DNA of 64,000 nucleotides from Clostridiales bacterium (GCA_017428545.1 JAFRQR010000020.1:1-64000), one strand, 5' to 3'. Positions 9,459 to 19,556 are shown, counted from the stretch's first letter. Translations and numbers: made by a program. The notes: a model not told the origin generated them from the sequence alone.

Positions 9459-10232
9459 TCACTCATTTACGGCGCGAAGGCCGCTTCCCATAAGTGCGGT
9501 AAGTGAATCAGAGATCTTCCTGTAAAACTCACTGTTGGTTTCATCGCCTCTGTAGATCTGGTGATAAACGATGCCATCCTTAATGAAAAGCACACGTCCC
9601 GCAGTACTTGCGGCCTTAATAGAGTGAGTGACCATCAGGATCGTCTGTCCGTCTCTGTTGATATTCGCAAACTGCTCGAGGAGCTCATCCGTAGAACGCG
9701 AGTCAAGCGCGCCTGTCGGCTCGTCGGCCAGGACCATTTCCGGTTCCGTAATGATCGCTCTGGCTACGGCGACACGCTGTTTCTGTCCGCCGGAGATCTC
9801 ATACGGGAACTTTTCCAGAAGCGGTGTAATGCCGAGTTTATCGGCGATCGGACGGATACGTGTCTCCATTTCCGCAGGAGAGCAGCCTGCAAGAACGAGT
9901 GGGAGGTAGATGTTATCTCTTACCGAGAAATTATCCAAAAGATTAAATTCCTGGAAAACAAATCCGAGACGGTCACGTCTGAATTTCGCCAGCTGCTTTT
10001 CCTTCATGGACTGCATCGACTGTCCGTCCAGCTCGATCTCGCCTTCCGTCGGCTTATCGAGGGTCGCGATAATATTCAGAAGCGTTGTCTTACCGGATCC
10101 GGACTCACCCATGATCGCGACGAATTCGCCTCTTTCGACTGTAAGATTGACGTTCTGAAGTGCGGTCACTTTGTTGCCGCCGAAACGCGTTGTGTATACC
10201 TTCTTAACGTTTTTAACCACTAACATTGACAT
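9459..10232 (-). CDS. BceA-type ABC transporter ATP-binding protein
   Basis: A 257-residue MacB/BceA-like ATPase that powers the neighbouring permease. The Walker A motif is GESGSGKT (about 41-48), the Q-loop is FVFQEFNLLDNF, the signature is SGGQKQRVAVARAI (about 147-160), and Walker B is MVLADEPTGALD. The start at 10232 has AGGAGG seven bases upstream. The permease gene begins 19 bp after its stop, so the two form an operon. The 117-bp gap upstream contains repeats that may bind the response regulator. Confidence 0.93.
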   Translation of the reverse strand: MSMLVVKNVKKVYTTRFGGNKVTALQNVNLTVERGEFVAIMGESGSGKTTLLNIIATLDKPTEGEIELDGQSMQSMKEKQLAKFRRDRLGFVFQEFNLLDNFSVRDNIYLPLVLAGCSPAEMETRIRPIADKLGITPLLEKFPYEISGGQKQRVAVARAIITEPEMVLADEPTGALDSRSTDELLEQFANINRDGQTILMVTHSIKAASTAGRVLFIKDGIVYHQIYRGDETNSEFYRKISDSLTALMGSGLRAVNE

Positions 10233-10262
10233 AAGTAGTCCTCCTTTGTGTTTACACCACTA

Positions 10263-10325
10263 TCTTACAGTCCGGAAAATATCCCATCTATCGATTTGTC
10301 TTACAAAAAAGTGCGGAATCTTACA
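10263..10325. promoter_or_regulatory. Three TCTTACA repeats upstream of the Bce-like transporter genes
   Basis: TCTTACA occurs at 10263-10269, 10299-10305 and 10319-10325. The last two are 20 bp apart, close to two turns of the helix. They lie between the ATPase start (10232) and the kinase stop (10350), where a Bce-type regulator would bind to activate the transporter promoter. This is a candidate only: there is no consensus to compare with in this organism. Confidence 0.35.
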
Positions 10326-10349
10326 TTTTCGCAAGGAATGTTTTTCGTA

Positions 10350-11363
10350 TCATTTCTTTCCGAAAAGCACTTTGACCTTCGTTCCCTTTCCGACTTCCGA
10401 GTCGAAAAGCACTTCGCACGAAAGCATGTCGGCCGCTTTTTTTACAAGATACAGGCCAAGTCCCGTCGACTTCTTCTCGTTATGCCCGTTATACCCCGTA
10501 TATCCTTTTTCAAAGATGCGCGGAAGATCTTCCTTGGCAATACCGATGCCCTGATCTTCAATGGTAAATGATTCGGCATCTCCGTAGAAACGGATCGTGC
10601 CTTTCTTCTGATATTTGACGGCATTGGAGATCAGCTGGTCGATAATGAAACCGAGCCATTTCTTATCGGTCGTAACGACAAGTCCCGATGGCTGGAAATC
10701 CACCGTAAGACCGGAACTGATAAACATCGTCATCGCGCGGCGGATCTCGCTTCGAAGCACATCATCGACACTGACCTTTTCAAAATGAAGGTCGTTGCTT
10801 TCGGAGCCAAGTCTCAGATAGTTAAGCGCCATATCCGCGTAGTTTTCAACATGCAGAAGCTGCGATCTTAAGCGGTTTGCCGTCTCCTCGTCGTCCATAT
10901 TCTGGATAATCAGAGATAGCGCCGCGATCGGTGTCTTGATCTGATGCACCCACATCGTGTAGTAATCCAAAAGTGAATTTCTTTCAACAGAAGCTCCCTC
11001 TTTTTCTTTAGAAAGGGTATCTGACAGTTTCACAAGAAGCAGACGGTAATCCGTCTCGATCAGATCCAGGTGTTCTTCCAAATCGGAAATGTCTTCTTCA
11101 TCCGTTCCCGTCAGCCTTTCCGCGAACGCTTCCGGGAAGGCAAGTGCTTTTTCCAGGGAATCATGCTTTTTCTTATAGCGGCGATAATCGAGCGTCCAAA
11201 AGATCCCTGCGAGGACCGCCAGTATGGCAGCGGCAAGGATCACCGGCATCATCGGCTCACCGTAGAGCCAAAGCACCAAAGCCATGGTCACAAGGCATAT
11301 CAGCGCGGTCAGGATCTGCGGCACACGCATCCGGAGAAATGAAGAGAACACTTTCTTATTCAA
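10350..11363 (-). CDS. BceS-like intramembrane-sensing histidine kinase
   Basis: A 337-residue sensor kinase. Two membrane segments at about residues 15-57 (ILTALICLVTMALVLW and VILAAAILAVLAGIFW) are separated by only a few residues, so there is almost no outside domain; this is typical of kinases that sense through a partner ABC transporter. The phosphorylated His lies in WVHQIKTPIAAL (about 138-149). N-box, EDQGIGI and GLGLYLVKKAADML mark the ATP-binding domain. It overlaps the upstream response-regulator gene by 8 bp, so the pair is co-translated. Confidence 0.9.
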   Translation of the reverse strand: MNKKVFSSFLRMRVPQILTALICLVTMALVLWLYGEPMMPVILAAAILAVLAGIFWTLDYRRYKKKHDSLEKALAFPEAFAERLTGTDEEDISDLEEHLDLIETDYRLLLVKLSDTLSKEKEGASVERNSLLDYYTMWVHQIKTPIAALSLIIQNMDDEETANRLRSQLLHVENYADMALNYLRLGSESNDLHFEKVSVDDVLRSEIRRAMTMFISSGLTVDFQPSGLVVTTDKKWLGFIIDQLISNAVKYQKKGTIRFYGDAESFTIEDQGIGIAKEDLPRIFEKGYTGYNGHNEKKSTGLGLYLVKKAADMLSCEVLFDSEVGKGTKVKVLFGKK

Positions 11364-12033
11364 TGATATATCCCTGCCCCTTCTTCGTTGCGATAAAGTC
11401 AGGAAGGCCTGCGGCCTCGAGTTTTTTCCTAAGACGGTTCATGTTGACGGAAAGAGTATTCTCATCAATAAAACAGTCATCGTCCCAAAGCTGCTGCATC
11501 AGGGCATTTCTGGAAACGATACTTCCCGGGGAAGAAAGAAGTGCCAAAAGGATACGGTTCTCATTTTTCGTCAGATCCAGTTTTTCTCCATTGATCGTGA
11601 TCGAGCTGTCGGAAGCATTATAAGAAACGCCGCGATACTCGATCACATCGCTTTTTTCTTCGGAAAAAGTATACGCACGGCGAAGGACCGCCATGATCTT
11701 TGCCGTAAGGACGTTGATATCAAAAGGCTTGGCAACGAAGTCATCCGCGCCCATGTTGATCGCAGTGACCAGGTTGATATTATCGGAAGCGGAAGAAAGA
11801 AAGATCACCGGTACTTTGGAGATCTCACGGATCTTCTGGCAGCGCACAAAACCATTGGCAAAAGGAAGTCCGATGTCCATCAGGATCAGGTGCGGCTCGA
11901 AAGACTGAAACTCTCCGAGGATATCTCCGAAGTTTTCGGTAAGTTTCACCTCATAACCCCAGCTGGTCATCAAGGTCTTTAATTCGGAAGCGATGGTGAA
12001 ATCATCTTCCACCACTAAGATCTTATAAGTCAT
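11356..12033 (-). CDS. OmpR-family response regulator, BceR-like
   Basis: A 225-residue regulator with a receiver domain and a winged-helix DNA-binding domain. Asp53 in ILMDIGLP is the expected phosphorylation site, and the Thr/Lys switch residues can be seen in VIFLSSA and FVAKPFD. The C-terminal domain shows LTKNENRILLALLSSPG and NTLSVNMNRLRKKLE. It is the first gene of the kinase pair. Its likely targets are the transporter genes at 7418-10232, possibly through the TCTTACA repeats. A TATAAT box at 12069-12074 (complement) may be its own promoter. Confidence 0.92.
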   Translation of the reverse strand: MTYKILVVEDDFTIASELKTLMTSWGYEVKLTENFGDILGEFQSFEPHLILMDIGLPFANGFVRCQKIREISKVPVIFLSSASDNINLVTAINMGADDFVAKPFDINVLTAKIMAVLRRAYTFSEEKSDVIEYRGVSYNASDSSITINGEKLDLTKNENRILLALLSSPGSIVSRNALMQQLWDDDCFIDENTLSVNMNRLRKKLEAAGLPDFIATKKGQGYIIE

Positions 12034-12146
12034 AAAAACACTCTCTTTTCACTCATTCCCCTGCCGATATTATAGCATAAGGCAGAAGCGCTGCCTGAGT
12101 TTTACGTCACCAAGCGCGATATTATGTATGCATATTTTCGAGGCAG

Positions 12147-12189
12147 AAAAAAGTTATCTCATCGTGGCAGGTACCACAGATGAGATAAC
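12147..12189 (-). terminator. Intrinsic terminator downstream of the 12219 gene
   Basis: GAGATAAC (12182-12189) pairs with GTTATCTC (12153-12160), extended by GATGA/TCATC and a GTGG/CCAC pair. On the minus strand the stem is followed by TTTTTT. It ends the minus-strand transcript of the small-gene operon 14086-12219. Confidence 0.75.
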
Positions 12190-12218
12190 GATTCATGTCA
12201 CTTTTTATGCTTATGCGC

Positions 12219-12788
12219 TTATGCCCACGGATTGGCCGCATCCGGAACGCGGATACCTACGAGGATAAACTGTTCCCACAGGAACCATTCGCCGGTAGAC
12301 GGCTTAGTGCGGAGCCGGATCTGGCGCGGGCTGTCGGCACCGCCGGAATTAAGGTTAACCGTCAGATACCCTTCGTTGAGATTGTCTCTGCTGTGTGCAA
12401 GCTCATATACCGTTACGGAATACGGGCGCTGCGGCATATAGTTGTTTTGCGGAGTCGCACCGGTGAGATACGAACGCGGAACATAGTCCGAATCTCTGAA
12501 ACGGTCGGCGATAAAAGAGATCTCATACGGAGATAGCGGCTGCGGGCCTTTGAGGAAGTTGAGCATTTTAATGCTCTCATCCTTATTAAACGGATACACG
12601 CAAAGAGCTGCTACCGTAAGAGCCGCTACATCGAGCGGATCTTTCATCGAAGCCTCCGGAAGAGCCTTCATCTGTTCAAGCGTTTCCGGCATCTCCTGAA
12701 AAACAACTGTCTTACTTCTTAAGTCATTGCCGGTACTCGGAGCTGCCGGAACCGGTGTCTGGTTTTGGATCCCATCAAATAATCCCAT
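12219..12788 (-). CDS. Conserved-looking soluble protein of unknown function
   Basis: A 189-residue protein starting MGLFDGIQ, with GGAGGAAGG upstream of the ATG. A middle segment DPLDVAALTVAALCVYPFNKDESIK is followed by LKGPQPLSPYEISFIADRF, then a C-terminal beta-rich part ending in a Trp-containing segment (STGEWFLWEQFILVGIRVP). No signal peptide or membrane segment is visible. It is the last gene of a run with a zinc-ribbon protein and a lipoprotein and is followed by a terminator. I have seen proteins of this kind beside zinc-ribbon genes in Clostridia but know no function. Confidence 0.7.
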   Translation of the reverse strand: MGLFDGIQNQTPVPAAPSTGNDLRSKTVVFQEMPETLEQMKALPEASMKDPLDVAALTVAALCVYPFNKDESIKMLNFLKGPQPLSPYEISFIADRFRDSDYVPRSYLTGATPQNNYMPQRPYSVTVYELAHSRDNLNEGYLTVNLNSGGADSPRQIRLRTKPSTGEWFLWEQFILVGIRVPDAANPWA

Positions 12789-12831
12789 GATCCTTCCTCC
12801 TTAAGTCATCTCATGGAAAAGACAAAAGCAA

Positions 12832-13407
12832 TCAGCGCTTCGGTCCCTGATTTACGATACCGCCGCTGTTTAAGCCCTCATCCTTCCAGGACTTTCTTTG
12901 GAAAGTATTCTCGATATCTGCTTTCGGCTGAGTAAAGCCGGCATCCGGAGTATAAGATGCATCCGGTACGGATGAAGATGCAAACGGAGCCGCATACTGG
13001 TTGTCGCCGGCAACAGGTGCGGACGGTGTTCCCTCGACCGGAACAGGAGCCGGCATCGGAGCAGCAGCTTCTTCCGGAACTTCGATTCCTGAATAAGCAG
13101 GTTCACCGGTAACTTCAGAAGAACCCGGCTGGAACGGCGGCGGTTCAGGGAGTCTTTCTTCCTGTGCTACAGCAGCAGAGGAAGGCTGGAACGGCGGCGG
13201 CTCGGGAAGCTTGTCTTCAACCGGTGCAGCCGGAACTTCAGCAGCGGGAACGACCGGAGCCGGTGCTTCAAAAGCCGGTGCCGCAGGAGCTTCAGCTACA
13301 GGCGCAGCCGGAACCTCGGCCGGAACATCGGGAATGAGTCTGAATCCGCAATTCATGCAGAATACATCCCCTTCACGGTACGGATTACCACAATTTCCAC
13401 AATTCAT
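12832..13407 (-). CDS. Zinc-ribbon protein with a long Pro/Ala-rich region
   Basis: A 191-residue protein. The N-terminus [22 protein letters not shown] has two CxxC pairs, a zinc ribbon of the double-Cys type. The rest is low-complexity Ala/Pro/Glu, including two copies of [16 protein letters not shown] sequence, and looks disordered. No membrane segment is present. AAGGAGG precedes the start. It sits between the 12219 gene and a lipoprotein on the same strand and probably shares their transcript. The function is unknown; the ribbon suggests protein or nucleic-acid contact. Confidence 0.7.
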   Translation of the reverse strand: MNCGNCGNPYREGDVFCMNCGFRLIPDVPAEVPAAPVAEAPAAPAFEAPAPVVPAAEVPAAPVEDKLPEPPPFQPSSAAVAQEERLPEPPPFQPGSSEVTGEPAYSGIEVPEEAAAPMPAPVPVEGTPSAPVAGDNQYAAPFASSSVPDASYTPDAGFTQPKADIENTFQRKSWKDEGLNSGGIVNQGPKR

Positions 13408-13426
13408 ACTTTTATCCTCCTTCTCC

Positions 13427-14086
13427 TTACATGGTGATAATTGAACATTCCATTTTTTTCATAAAGTCATAGTATTCCGACTTTAGCTTATCTGCATTCG
13501 GGCCTTGTACGAATGCATAAAACACGGTGCTTCCGTCGATACTTGCATATACGTTAAAGGACATAAACTCGGATTCACTGGCGAATGCGAAGTATTCCTT
13601 CTTCTCGACAAACTCATTTTTAATGCCCTCGCCGAGATCTTCGTTATTCTCGTAGGTCTTCTTTCTCGCTTCCAGAAGTCCATTGAAGTAGATCTGTGCC
13701 TTGGAAGATTTCGAAAACTGGATCACCAGGACTTCCATCTGAGCGACCGATCCGCTCTCTTCACTTTCCGGGTCAACTTTAAGATACTTAAATACGGCTT
13801 TCACGTCGCCGGTGTCGACCGGTACGTGGAAAGGAAAGAAAGTGTAATCACTCGATGATACTTTGGTATAGACGCCTTCTTTGAAGTATTCTGCCTCATC
13901 CACTACTGAATACAAGTTGTCGACCATCCTGTCATACTGATCATCATCGGCATCTTTCGCACCGCAGGTATCTTCCAGCGCATCCTCTACATCGCCGATC
14001 TTTGAACTGTAAGAGCTTTTACAGGAGCAAAGTCCCAAAGCCAAAATAAAAACTAATCCCCATGAAATAACTTTTCTCATTTTCAA
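13427..14086 (-). CDS. Lipoprotein of unknown function
   Basis: A 219-residue protein with a lipoprotein signal peptide: basic MKMRK, hydrophobic core, and lipobox LGLCSC, with the modified Cys at about residue 21 or 23. The mature part is mixed alpha/beta and rich in Lys, Glu and Tyr with no motif I recognise. It is anchored outside the cell membrane. It is the first gene of a minus-strand run with the zinc-ribbon protein and the 12219 gene, and is divergent from the helical-repeat gene at 14205. Confidence 0.7.
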   Translation of the reverse strand: MKMRKVISWGLVFILALGLCSCKSSYSSKIGDVEDALEDTCGAKDADDDQYDRMVDNLYSVVDEAEYFKEGVYTKVSSSDYTFFPFHVPVDTGDVKAVFKYLKVDPESEESGSVAQMEVLVIQFSKSSKAQIYFNGLLEARKKTYENNEDLGEGIKNEFVEKKEYFAFASESEFMSFNVYASIDGSTVFYAFVQGPNADKLKSEYYDFMKKMECSIITM

Positions 14087-14204
14087 CCTCTTTAACCATT
14101 CTCTATAAAATTTTATCTTTCTACATTGAAAAATTCAAGACTACCGCCGTCAGACGCCATTTCTTGATGTAAAATAGGAGATGTCATTTCAAGGAGGAAC
14201 GTTT

Positions 14205-14897
14205 ATGTTTTCATTCTTAAGCAAAGAGAAAAAAGAGGCAAAAGCGAGACTTCGCACCGCCTATGAACAATATGGTTACTATAGCGATGAATATATCGAA
14301 GCCTATCTTGCTTCGATCAAACGCATGAATCCGGATGTTCATTACACTCTTTGCGAGATCTATACGGAAATGGAGCGTTACGATGACGCGGAAAAAGAAC
14401 TACTCTCCTGCAAGTCCGGTTCTTTCATGGATGACATTTCCACCGGTCTTTCGGCGATCTGTAAGATCTCTCTTTTCTTCGCAAAACAGGACTATGACGA
14501 GGCATTTTCGGTCTATGGTGACAAAGTCCGTTTCCTTGACGTGCATTTCAAAAACCCCGCAAGATCCCGGGTTGCCGGCGATTACTACATGTATGCCGCT
14601 TCTCTCTGTGCGATCGCGGAAAGAAAAGACCCGGATTCTTCTGAAAAATACGAAGGAATGATCAAAAAATACTACGCCCGCCTCCGCGAGTGGTGCGATG
14701 TCTTCCCGCGTCACCGTCTTCAGTTCGAACTGACGCAGACGATGGTGCTTTTTGCTAAAGGCGAAAATGAAGAGGCCGAGGAAGCTTTTGCCAAATGCAG
14801 GCAAAGTATCCTCGACCATGATTTCAAATACGAATGGGAGCGTGAAAACTTCCTTAAGAGACTGGAGCGTTCACGCAAACTGATCCCTTCTCAATAA
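14205..14897 (+). CDS. Helical-repeat (TPR-like) soluble protein
   Basis: A 230-residue protein. I place the start at the ATG at 14205, seven bases after AAGGAGG, not at the earlier in-frame ATG at 14181. The sequence is almost all amphipathic helix (YTEMERYDDAEKELLSC; FAKQDYDEAFSVYGDK; AKGENEEAEEAFAKC), consistent with degenerate tetratricopeptide repeats used for protein contacts. There is no signal peptide. It converges with the oxidoreductase gene, overlapping it by 7 bp at the stop codons. The role is unknown. Confidence 0.7.
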   Translation: MFSFLSKEKKEAKARLRTAYEQYGYYSDEYIEAYLASIKRMNPDVHYTLCEIYTEMERYDDAEKELLSCKSGSFMDDISTGLSAICKISLFFAKQDYDEAFSVYGDKVRFLDVHFKNPARSRVAGDYYMYAASLCAIAERKDPDSSEKYEGMIKKYYARLREWCDVFPRHRLQFELTQTMVLFAKGENEEAEEAFAKCRQSILDHDFKYEWERENFLKRLERSRKLIPSQ

Positions 14898-15868
14898 CCG
14901 ATCTGATAAAGGACTTCATCGATCAGTTTCGAGTTCTTCATGGAGAACTCGGGAGTAATGTGCGGTTTTTCATCCCCGAGGATGCTGCGTCCGAGCTGCT
15001 CGACCTCAAGCGAGTAGTTCTGCGGCACATCGATTTCTCTTTCGGTCACGCCGTCTGCGGTAAAGATGCTGTAGCGCACTTTTCCTTCCTGATTATATTC
15101 CACGTCCGAACGGATCGAGCCCTTGGTTCCGTGGATATAAAGACGGTCGAATCTCGAATTCGTGTTTTCACCAAGACACATGCCGACATTGAAGGAAGCC
15201 CTTGCCCCGTTTTTGAATCTCATCTGTCCCGATGTCAAAAAGTCGACGCCGAGATCCGTAAATTCTGCGCTTGCCTTGACAAACTCGACATCCGAATCAA
15301 TAAGCGAAAGGATCATCGTCGTGCAGTAACAGCCGAGATCGTACATCGCACCGCCTCCGAGTTCCTTATGCAGGCGGAAGTCTTCCTTATATCCCTGGGT
15401 AACGAAAGCCGTATCGATATAGTTCACATCTCCGATGATGCCGCTTGCCACATCCTTCTTCAGGCTCTCGACATAGGGACTGTGAAGATATGCATATGCT
15501 TCCATCAGGTGAAGTCCACATTCTTTTGCCGTAGAAAACATCTCTTCGACTTCTTTTGCATTCATCGCCAGGGGCTTTTCGCAAAGCACATGCTTTCCGG
15601 CCTTAAGTGCCGCCTTTACCCACTTGATGTGGATATCGTTCGGAAGCGGAACATATACGGCCTGCACATTTTCATCGGCAAGAAGTTCTTCGTAGCTTCC
15701 ATATGCTTTTCCGATACCGTATTCCGAAGCAAACTTCTGTGCTTTTTCCAAAGATCTTCCGGCAATCGCATAAAGCTCCGCGTTTTGGGCAAGTTTCATT
15801 CCCGGGATCATCGCCCATCTGGCAATATTCGCAGTTCCCAGGATCCCCCATTTCACTTTATCCGGCAT
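14891..15868 (-). CDS. Gfo/Idh/MocA-family NAD(P)-dependent oxidoreductase
   Basis: The ATG at 15868 has GGGAGGTG at good spacing and gives MPDKVKWGILGTANIARWAM, a normal family start, so I prefer it to the upstream in-frame start at 15901. The N-terminal Rossmann fold carries GTANIA. The motif EKPLAMN (about residues 92-98) is the conserved EKP of this family, and the C-terminal domain supplies GGGAMYDLGCYC. Members oxidise or reduce sugars or related polyols. The substrate is not predictable, and no sugar operon lies next to it. Confidence 0.88.
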   Translation of the reverse strand: MPDKVKWGILGTANIARWAMIPGMKLAQNAELYAIAGRSLEKAQKFASEYGIGKAYGSYEELLADENVQAVYVPLPNDIHIKWVKAALKAGKHVLCEKPLAMNAKEVEEMFSTAKECGLHLMEAYAYLHSPYVESLKKDVASGIIGDVNYIDTAFVTQGYKEDFRLHKELGGGAMYDLGCYCTTMILSLIDSDVEFVKASAEFTDLGVDFLTSGQMRFKNGARASFNVGMCLGENTNSRFDRLYIHGTKGSIRSDVEYNQEGKVRYSIFTADGVTEREIDVPQNYSLEVEQLGRSILGDEKPHITPEFSMKNSKLIDEVLYQIGY

Positions 15869-15965
15869 AACAAAACACCTCCCGAACCTTACTGGTTTCA
15901 TTATAGCATCGGGAAGAAACGGAAAACTTTCACTATTCTCTTCAAAAATATCAATCGTAGAGAAG

Positions 15966-15995
15966 AAAAAAGCCCGGTCAGAAAAACCGGGCTTT
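15966..15995. terminator. Intrinsic terminator after pheT
   Basis: AAAGCCCGGT (15969-15978) and ACCGGGCTTT (15986-15995) form a perfect 10-bp stem with a 7-base loop. T-runs follow on the minus strand. It lies directly after the pheT stop and ahead of the oxidoreductase gene. Confidence 0.9.
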
Positions 15996-16018
15996 CAAAT
16001 GCAAATTATCGAAAGATC

Positions 16019-18436
16019 TTAGGCACGAAGTGTGACGTCGTACTTCTCCTTCAGGTTAGAAAGGATCGTATTTACGAATCCGTCGATGACCTCCGGCTTG
16101 AACTCTTCGTCCTTCGGCGTGAAGACGACACTGAATGCCAGGCTCTTCTTGTTTTCGCCGAGCTGGGCACCTTCGTAGATATCGAACAGGTCGATCTTAC
16201 TGATGTACTCGCAGGAAGAAGCGATCTCCTTTTCGACCATCGCACAGGTGATGTCCTTATTCATAACAAAGCAGAAATCACGCTTTTCTTCGAGGAACTT
16301 CGGAAGCGGGATGAACTTTCTCTCCTTACCGTAGTATTTGGTAAGTGCGCGCAGATCGATCTCGGCAACATAAGCCGGAACACGCATATCCAGATCATCA
16401 CAGATCTCGTAGAGGACCTGACCCAAATAACCGACTTCTTCTCCGTTGCAAACGACTTTGGCCGTTCTTCCCGGATGCAGGAAGGTCTTCTCGTCTTTTT
16501 CGTAATCGAACTTGATATCAAGTGCATCCGCGATGACGGAGACAAGTCCTTTCAGCGAATAGAAATCTTCGTCTTCACCGAATACGCCGATGCAGATCGT
16601 TTCTCTTTCATCCGGATACTCGGTAAGCGGCAGGCTCTTCGGCAGGAACTTGTTACCCATCTCGTAGATACGGCCGCTGAGCGTTCCCTTCTTCTGGTTT
16701 CTTGCGATTGCCGCGATCATCTGCGGAGCAAGCGTCGTTCTCATCAGGGAAAGGTCGATGTTGATCGGATTTAAGATCTTGATCGCCGTTCTCTCTTTTG
16801 CATCTTCCGGAAGTTTCAGAAGATCCAGGTCCGCCGGCGAGAAGAAGGAATAATGCACTCCTTCAAAAGCACCTGCCGCACAAAGTGCCTGCTTGATCTT
16901 CAGTTCCGATCTCTGCTTGAGGTTATATCCGCCGGAAGTTACCTGAGCTGTCGGGATAAAGGTCGGCGTGATGTGATCGTATCCGTACATACGGATGACT
17001 TCTTCGGCAACATCCTGATAGGACTCCATATCTACACGATAGCCCGGGATCGCGATCGTCAGTTCGTCACCGTTAAGTTCCGGAGCGAAGTTGAGGTTGG
17101 TAAGGATTCGGACGATATCTTCATTCGGTACCGTGATACCCAGAACACCATTTACCTGTTTCACGCTTACGGTCATCTTCTTCGGCTCAACGGAGTTTCC
17201 AGTGTTGATGTCGAACTTTGTCGCGCTTACTTTACCGCAGCCCAGTTCTTCGATCAGGTGCAGCGCACGCTTCATGGCCATAACGGTCGTGTACTCGTCA
17301 ACGCCCTTGGAAAAACGCATGCTTGAATCAGAGACCTGACCCAGAGCTTTCGAACTCTTTCTGATGTTGTCGTGGGCAAACTTGGCCGCCTCGAACATGA
17401 CGGCACTTGTGCTGTCTAAGATCTCGGAGTTAAGACCGCCCATGATACCTGCAAGAGCGACCGGTTTTTTGCCGTCACAGATAACGAGGTTTTCGGTCGT
17501 CAGTGCGAATTCTTTCTCATCGAGAGTAACGATCTTTTCGCCCTGCTCGGCACGGCGGACATGGATCTCGCCGCCTTCGAGATAGGAGAAATCAAATGCA
17601 TGCATCGGCTGGCCGAGTTCTTTTAAAACATAGTTCGTGATATCAACCACGTTAGAGATCGCGGAGCATCCGACGAGAGCCAGACGGCGCCTCATCCAAA
17701 GCGGGGACTCTTCGATCTTGACATCGGAAACATAGTGGCCGATATATCTCGGGCACAGATCCGGAGCGGAAACGCGGATGTTGAAAGGAACCGTCACTTC
17801 AGACTCTGTGTAGTCGAGGGCAGGTTCCTTGATCGGCTTGCCGAGAACGGCGGCAACCTCACGGGCGATGCCGAAGATGCTCTGGCAGTCCGGACGGTTT
17901 GCCGTGATGGAAACATCGAAGATATAGTCGTCAAGGCCCAGTATCGGCTTAACGTCAGAACCCGGAACACTATCAGAAGGAAGAACGAGAAGTCCGTTGT
18001 AACCGGCACCCGGGAACATATCCTCGGTGACGCCGATCTCTACGCCGGAGCAGAGCATACCGTAGGAATCGTATCCTCTGAGCTTGCCCTGGCCGATGGT
18101 CATGACGCCCTCAACGGTCACATGGTCTTTTGCCGTCGCATATACCTGCGCGCCGATCAGAGCGAGCGGGTACTTGCCGCCGGCCTTAACGTTATCCGCG
18201 CCGCAGCAGATCTGCAAAGTGCCGTGCTTGCCGGCATCCACCTGGCAAAGATGAAGGTGTGTGCCTTCAATCGCTTCACAGGTCTTTACTTCACCGACGA
18301 CGACATTACTGATGTCGTGACCGACTTCATATTTTTCTTCCACCTCGAAGCCGCAGGAAAAGAGCTTTTCCTCCAGAACATCAGGTGTAACATCGATATC
18401 TACATAATCCTTGAGCCAACTTAATGGTACTAACAT
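16019..18436 (-). CDS. pheT: Phenylalanine--tRNA ligase beta subunit
   Basis: An 805-residue bacterial-type beta chain of the alpha2-beta2 enzyme that charges tRNA-Phe. It starts MLVPLSWLKDYVDI. Visible parts are the tRNA-binding (EMAP-like) domain with VVGEVKTCEAIEGTHLHLCQVD (about 46-67), the B3/B4 editing domain (ISNVVDITNYVLKELGQPMHAFD, about 260), the B5 domain, the catalytic-like core, and the C-terminal ferredoxin-fold anticodon-binding domain (FLEEKRDFCFVMN). AGGAGGAAAG precedes the start. It lies 17 bp after pheS and is controlled with it by the T-box leader. Confidence 0.97.
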   Translation of the reverse strand: MLVPLSWLKDYVDIDVTPDVLEEKLFSCGFEVEEKYEVGHDISNVVVGEVKTCEAIEGTHLHLCQVDAGKHGTLQICCGADNVKAGGKYPLALIGAQVYATAKDHVTVEGVMTIGQGKLRGYDSYGMLCSGVEIGVTEDMFPGAGYNGLLVLPSDSVPGSDVKPILGLDDYIFDVSITANRPDCQSIFGIAREVAAVLGKPIKEPALDYTESEVTVPFNIRVSAPDLCPRYIGHYVSDVKIEESPLWMRRRLALVGCSAISNVVDITNYVLKELGQPMHAFDFSYLEGGEIHVRRAEQGEKIVTLDEKEFALTTENLVICDGKKPVALAGIMGGLNSEILDSTSAVMFEAAKFAHDNIRKSSKALGQVSDSSMRFSKGVDEYTTVMAMKRALHLIEELGCGKVSATKFDINTGNSVEPKKMTVSVKQVNGVLGITVPNEDIVRILTNLNFAPELNGDELTIAIPGYRVDMESYQDVAEEVIRMYGYDHITPTFIPTAQVTSGGYNLKQRSELKIKQALCAAGAFEGVHYSFFSPADLDLLKLPEDAKERTAIKILNPINIDLSLMRTTLAPQMIAAIARNQKKGTLSGRIYEMGNKFLPKSLPLTEYPDERETICIGVFGEDEDFYSLKGLVSVIADALDIKFDYEKDEKTFLHPGRTAKVVCNGEEVGYLGQVLYEICDDLDMRVPAYVAEIDLRALTKYYGKERKFIPLPKFLEEKRDFCFVMNKDITCAMVEKEIASSCEYISKIDLFDIYEGAQLGENKKSLAFSVVFTPKDEEFKPEVIDGFVNTILSNLKEKYDVTLRA

Positions 18437-18453
18437 TTTTCTTTCCTCCTATC

Positions 18454-19497
18454 TCAATCGTCGATCTGATCGAGGACACGAAGGTCCGATTCGAAAAGCA
18501 ACTTGATGTTATTGATGCCGTACTTGAGCATCGCGATACGGTCGATACCGATACCGAAAGCAAGACCGCTATAGACATTGCTGTCGATACCGCAGCCCTC
18601 GAGGACTTTCTTATTTACAACGCCCGCACCGAGAACTTCGATCCAGCCGGTTCCCTTACAAAGCTTGCAGCCCTTGCCGCCGCACTGGAAGCAGCTGACA
18701 TCGACCTCTACGGAAGGCTCTGTGAACGGGAAGTACGAAGGACGAAGACGTGTTCTTGTCTCTTCACCGAAGATCTTCTTAACAAATACGTCGAGCATAC
18801 CCTGCAGGTCGCAAAGCGTAATGCCCTTATCGACTACGAGTCCTTCCATCTGGGAGAACATCGGAGAGTGCGTCGCGTCATCGTCCGAACGGAATACCTT
18901 ACCGGGGGAGATGATCTTGATCGGCGGCTTCTGTGCTTCCATTACGTGGATCTGGCCGGCAGATGTCTGCGTGCGCAGAAGGAATTCAGGACTTAAGTAG
19001 AACGTATCCTGCATATCTCTCGCCGGGTGATCCTGCGGGATGTTAAGCGCCGTGAAGTTATAATAATCTGTCTCGATCTCGAAGCCCTCATAGATCTCAA
19101 AACCCATGGAACCGAAGATCTCCACGATCTGGTTTCGAACCTGTGTATTCGGATGCAGATAACCCCTCTTCTGCTTTTTTTCCGGAAGCGTGATGTCGAT
19201 CGCCTCGGCAGCATAACGGGCCTTTCTCTCCTGCTCTTTAAACTGAGCATCCAGCGCGTCAAACTTCTCCTGCGCCCAGTTCTTGATCTCGTTGACCATC
19301 TTACCGTAATCGGCCTTCTGCTCTTTCGGGATCTTGCCCATTTCCTTCATGAGCGAGCCGATCTTGCCTTCTTTTGCATCCATGACACTCTTTTTGTACT
19401 CATAGACGCCCTTTGAGCTTGTGATCGTGGTAAGATCATTTTCGATCTCGCTTCTGATCCCTGACAGTTTCTCACTAAGTTCACTTAACTCTGCCAT
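18454..19497 (-). CDS. pheS: Phenylalanine--tRNA ligase alpha subunit
   Basis: A 347-residue catalytic subunit. The N-terminal coiled-coil arm is followed by class II core motifs: motif 1 region ([21 protein letters not shown]), motif 2 ([21 protein letters not shown]), and motif 3 ([18 protein letters not shown] near the C-terminus). The sequence [22 protein letters not shown] near residue 270 is a Cys-rich insert seen in many clostridial PheS proteins. AGGAGG lies just upstream of the ATG at 19497. It is preceded by a T-box leader with a UUC specifier. Confidence 0.97.
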   Translation of the reverse strand: MAELSELSEKLSGIRSEIENDLTTITSSKGVYEYKKSVMDAKEGKIGSLMKEMGKIPKEQKADYGKMVNEIKNWAQEKFDALDAQFKEQERKARYAAEAIDITLPEKKQKRGYLHPNTQVRNQIVEIFGSMGFEIYEGFEIETDYYNFTALNIPQDHPARDMQDTFYLSPEFLLRTQTSAGQIHVMEAQKPPIKIISPGKVFRSDDDATHSPMFSQMEGLVVDKGITLCDLQGMLDVFVKKIFGEETRTRLRPSYFPFTEPSVEVDVSCFQCGGKGCKLCKGTGWIEVLGAGVVNKKVLEGCGIDSNVYSGLAFGIGIDRIAMLKYGINNIKLLFESDLRVLDQIDD

Positions 19498-19556
19498 GTT
19501 TTCCTCCTATTTTTTCACGCTTTCGCAGTTCTTCACATCTTCTTTGCCAGAGAAAC

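Noticed and set aside
14960..16774. 604-residue open frame on the plus strand
   Set aside because: It runs antisense through the oxidoreductase gene, the pheT terminator and the end of pheT, all of which are well supported.
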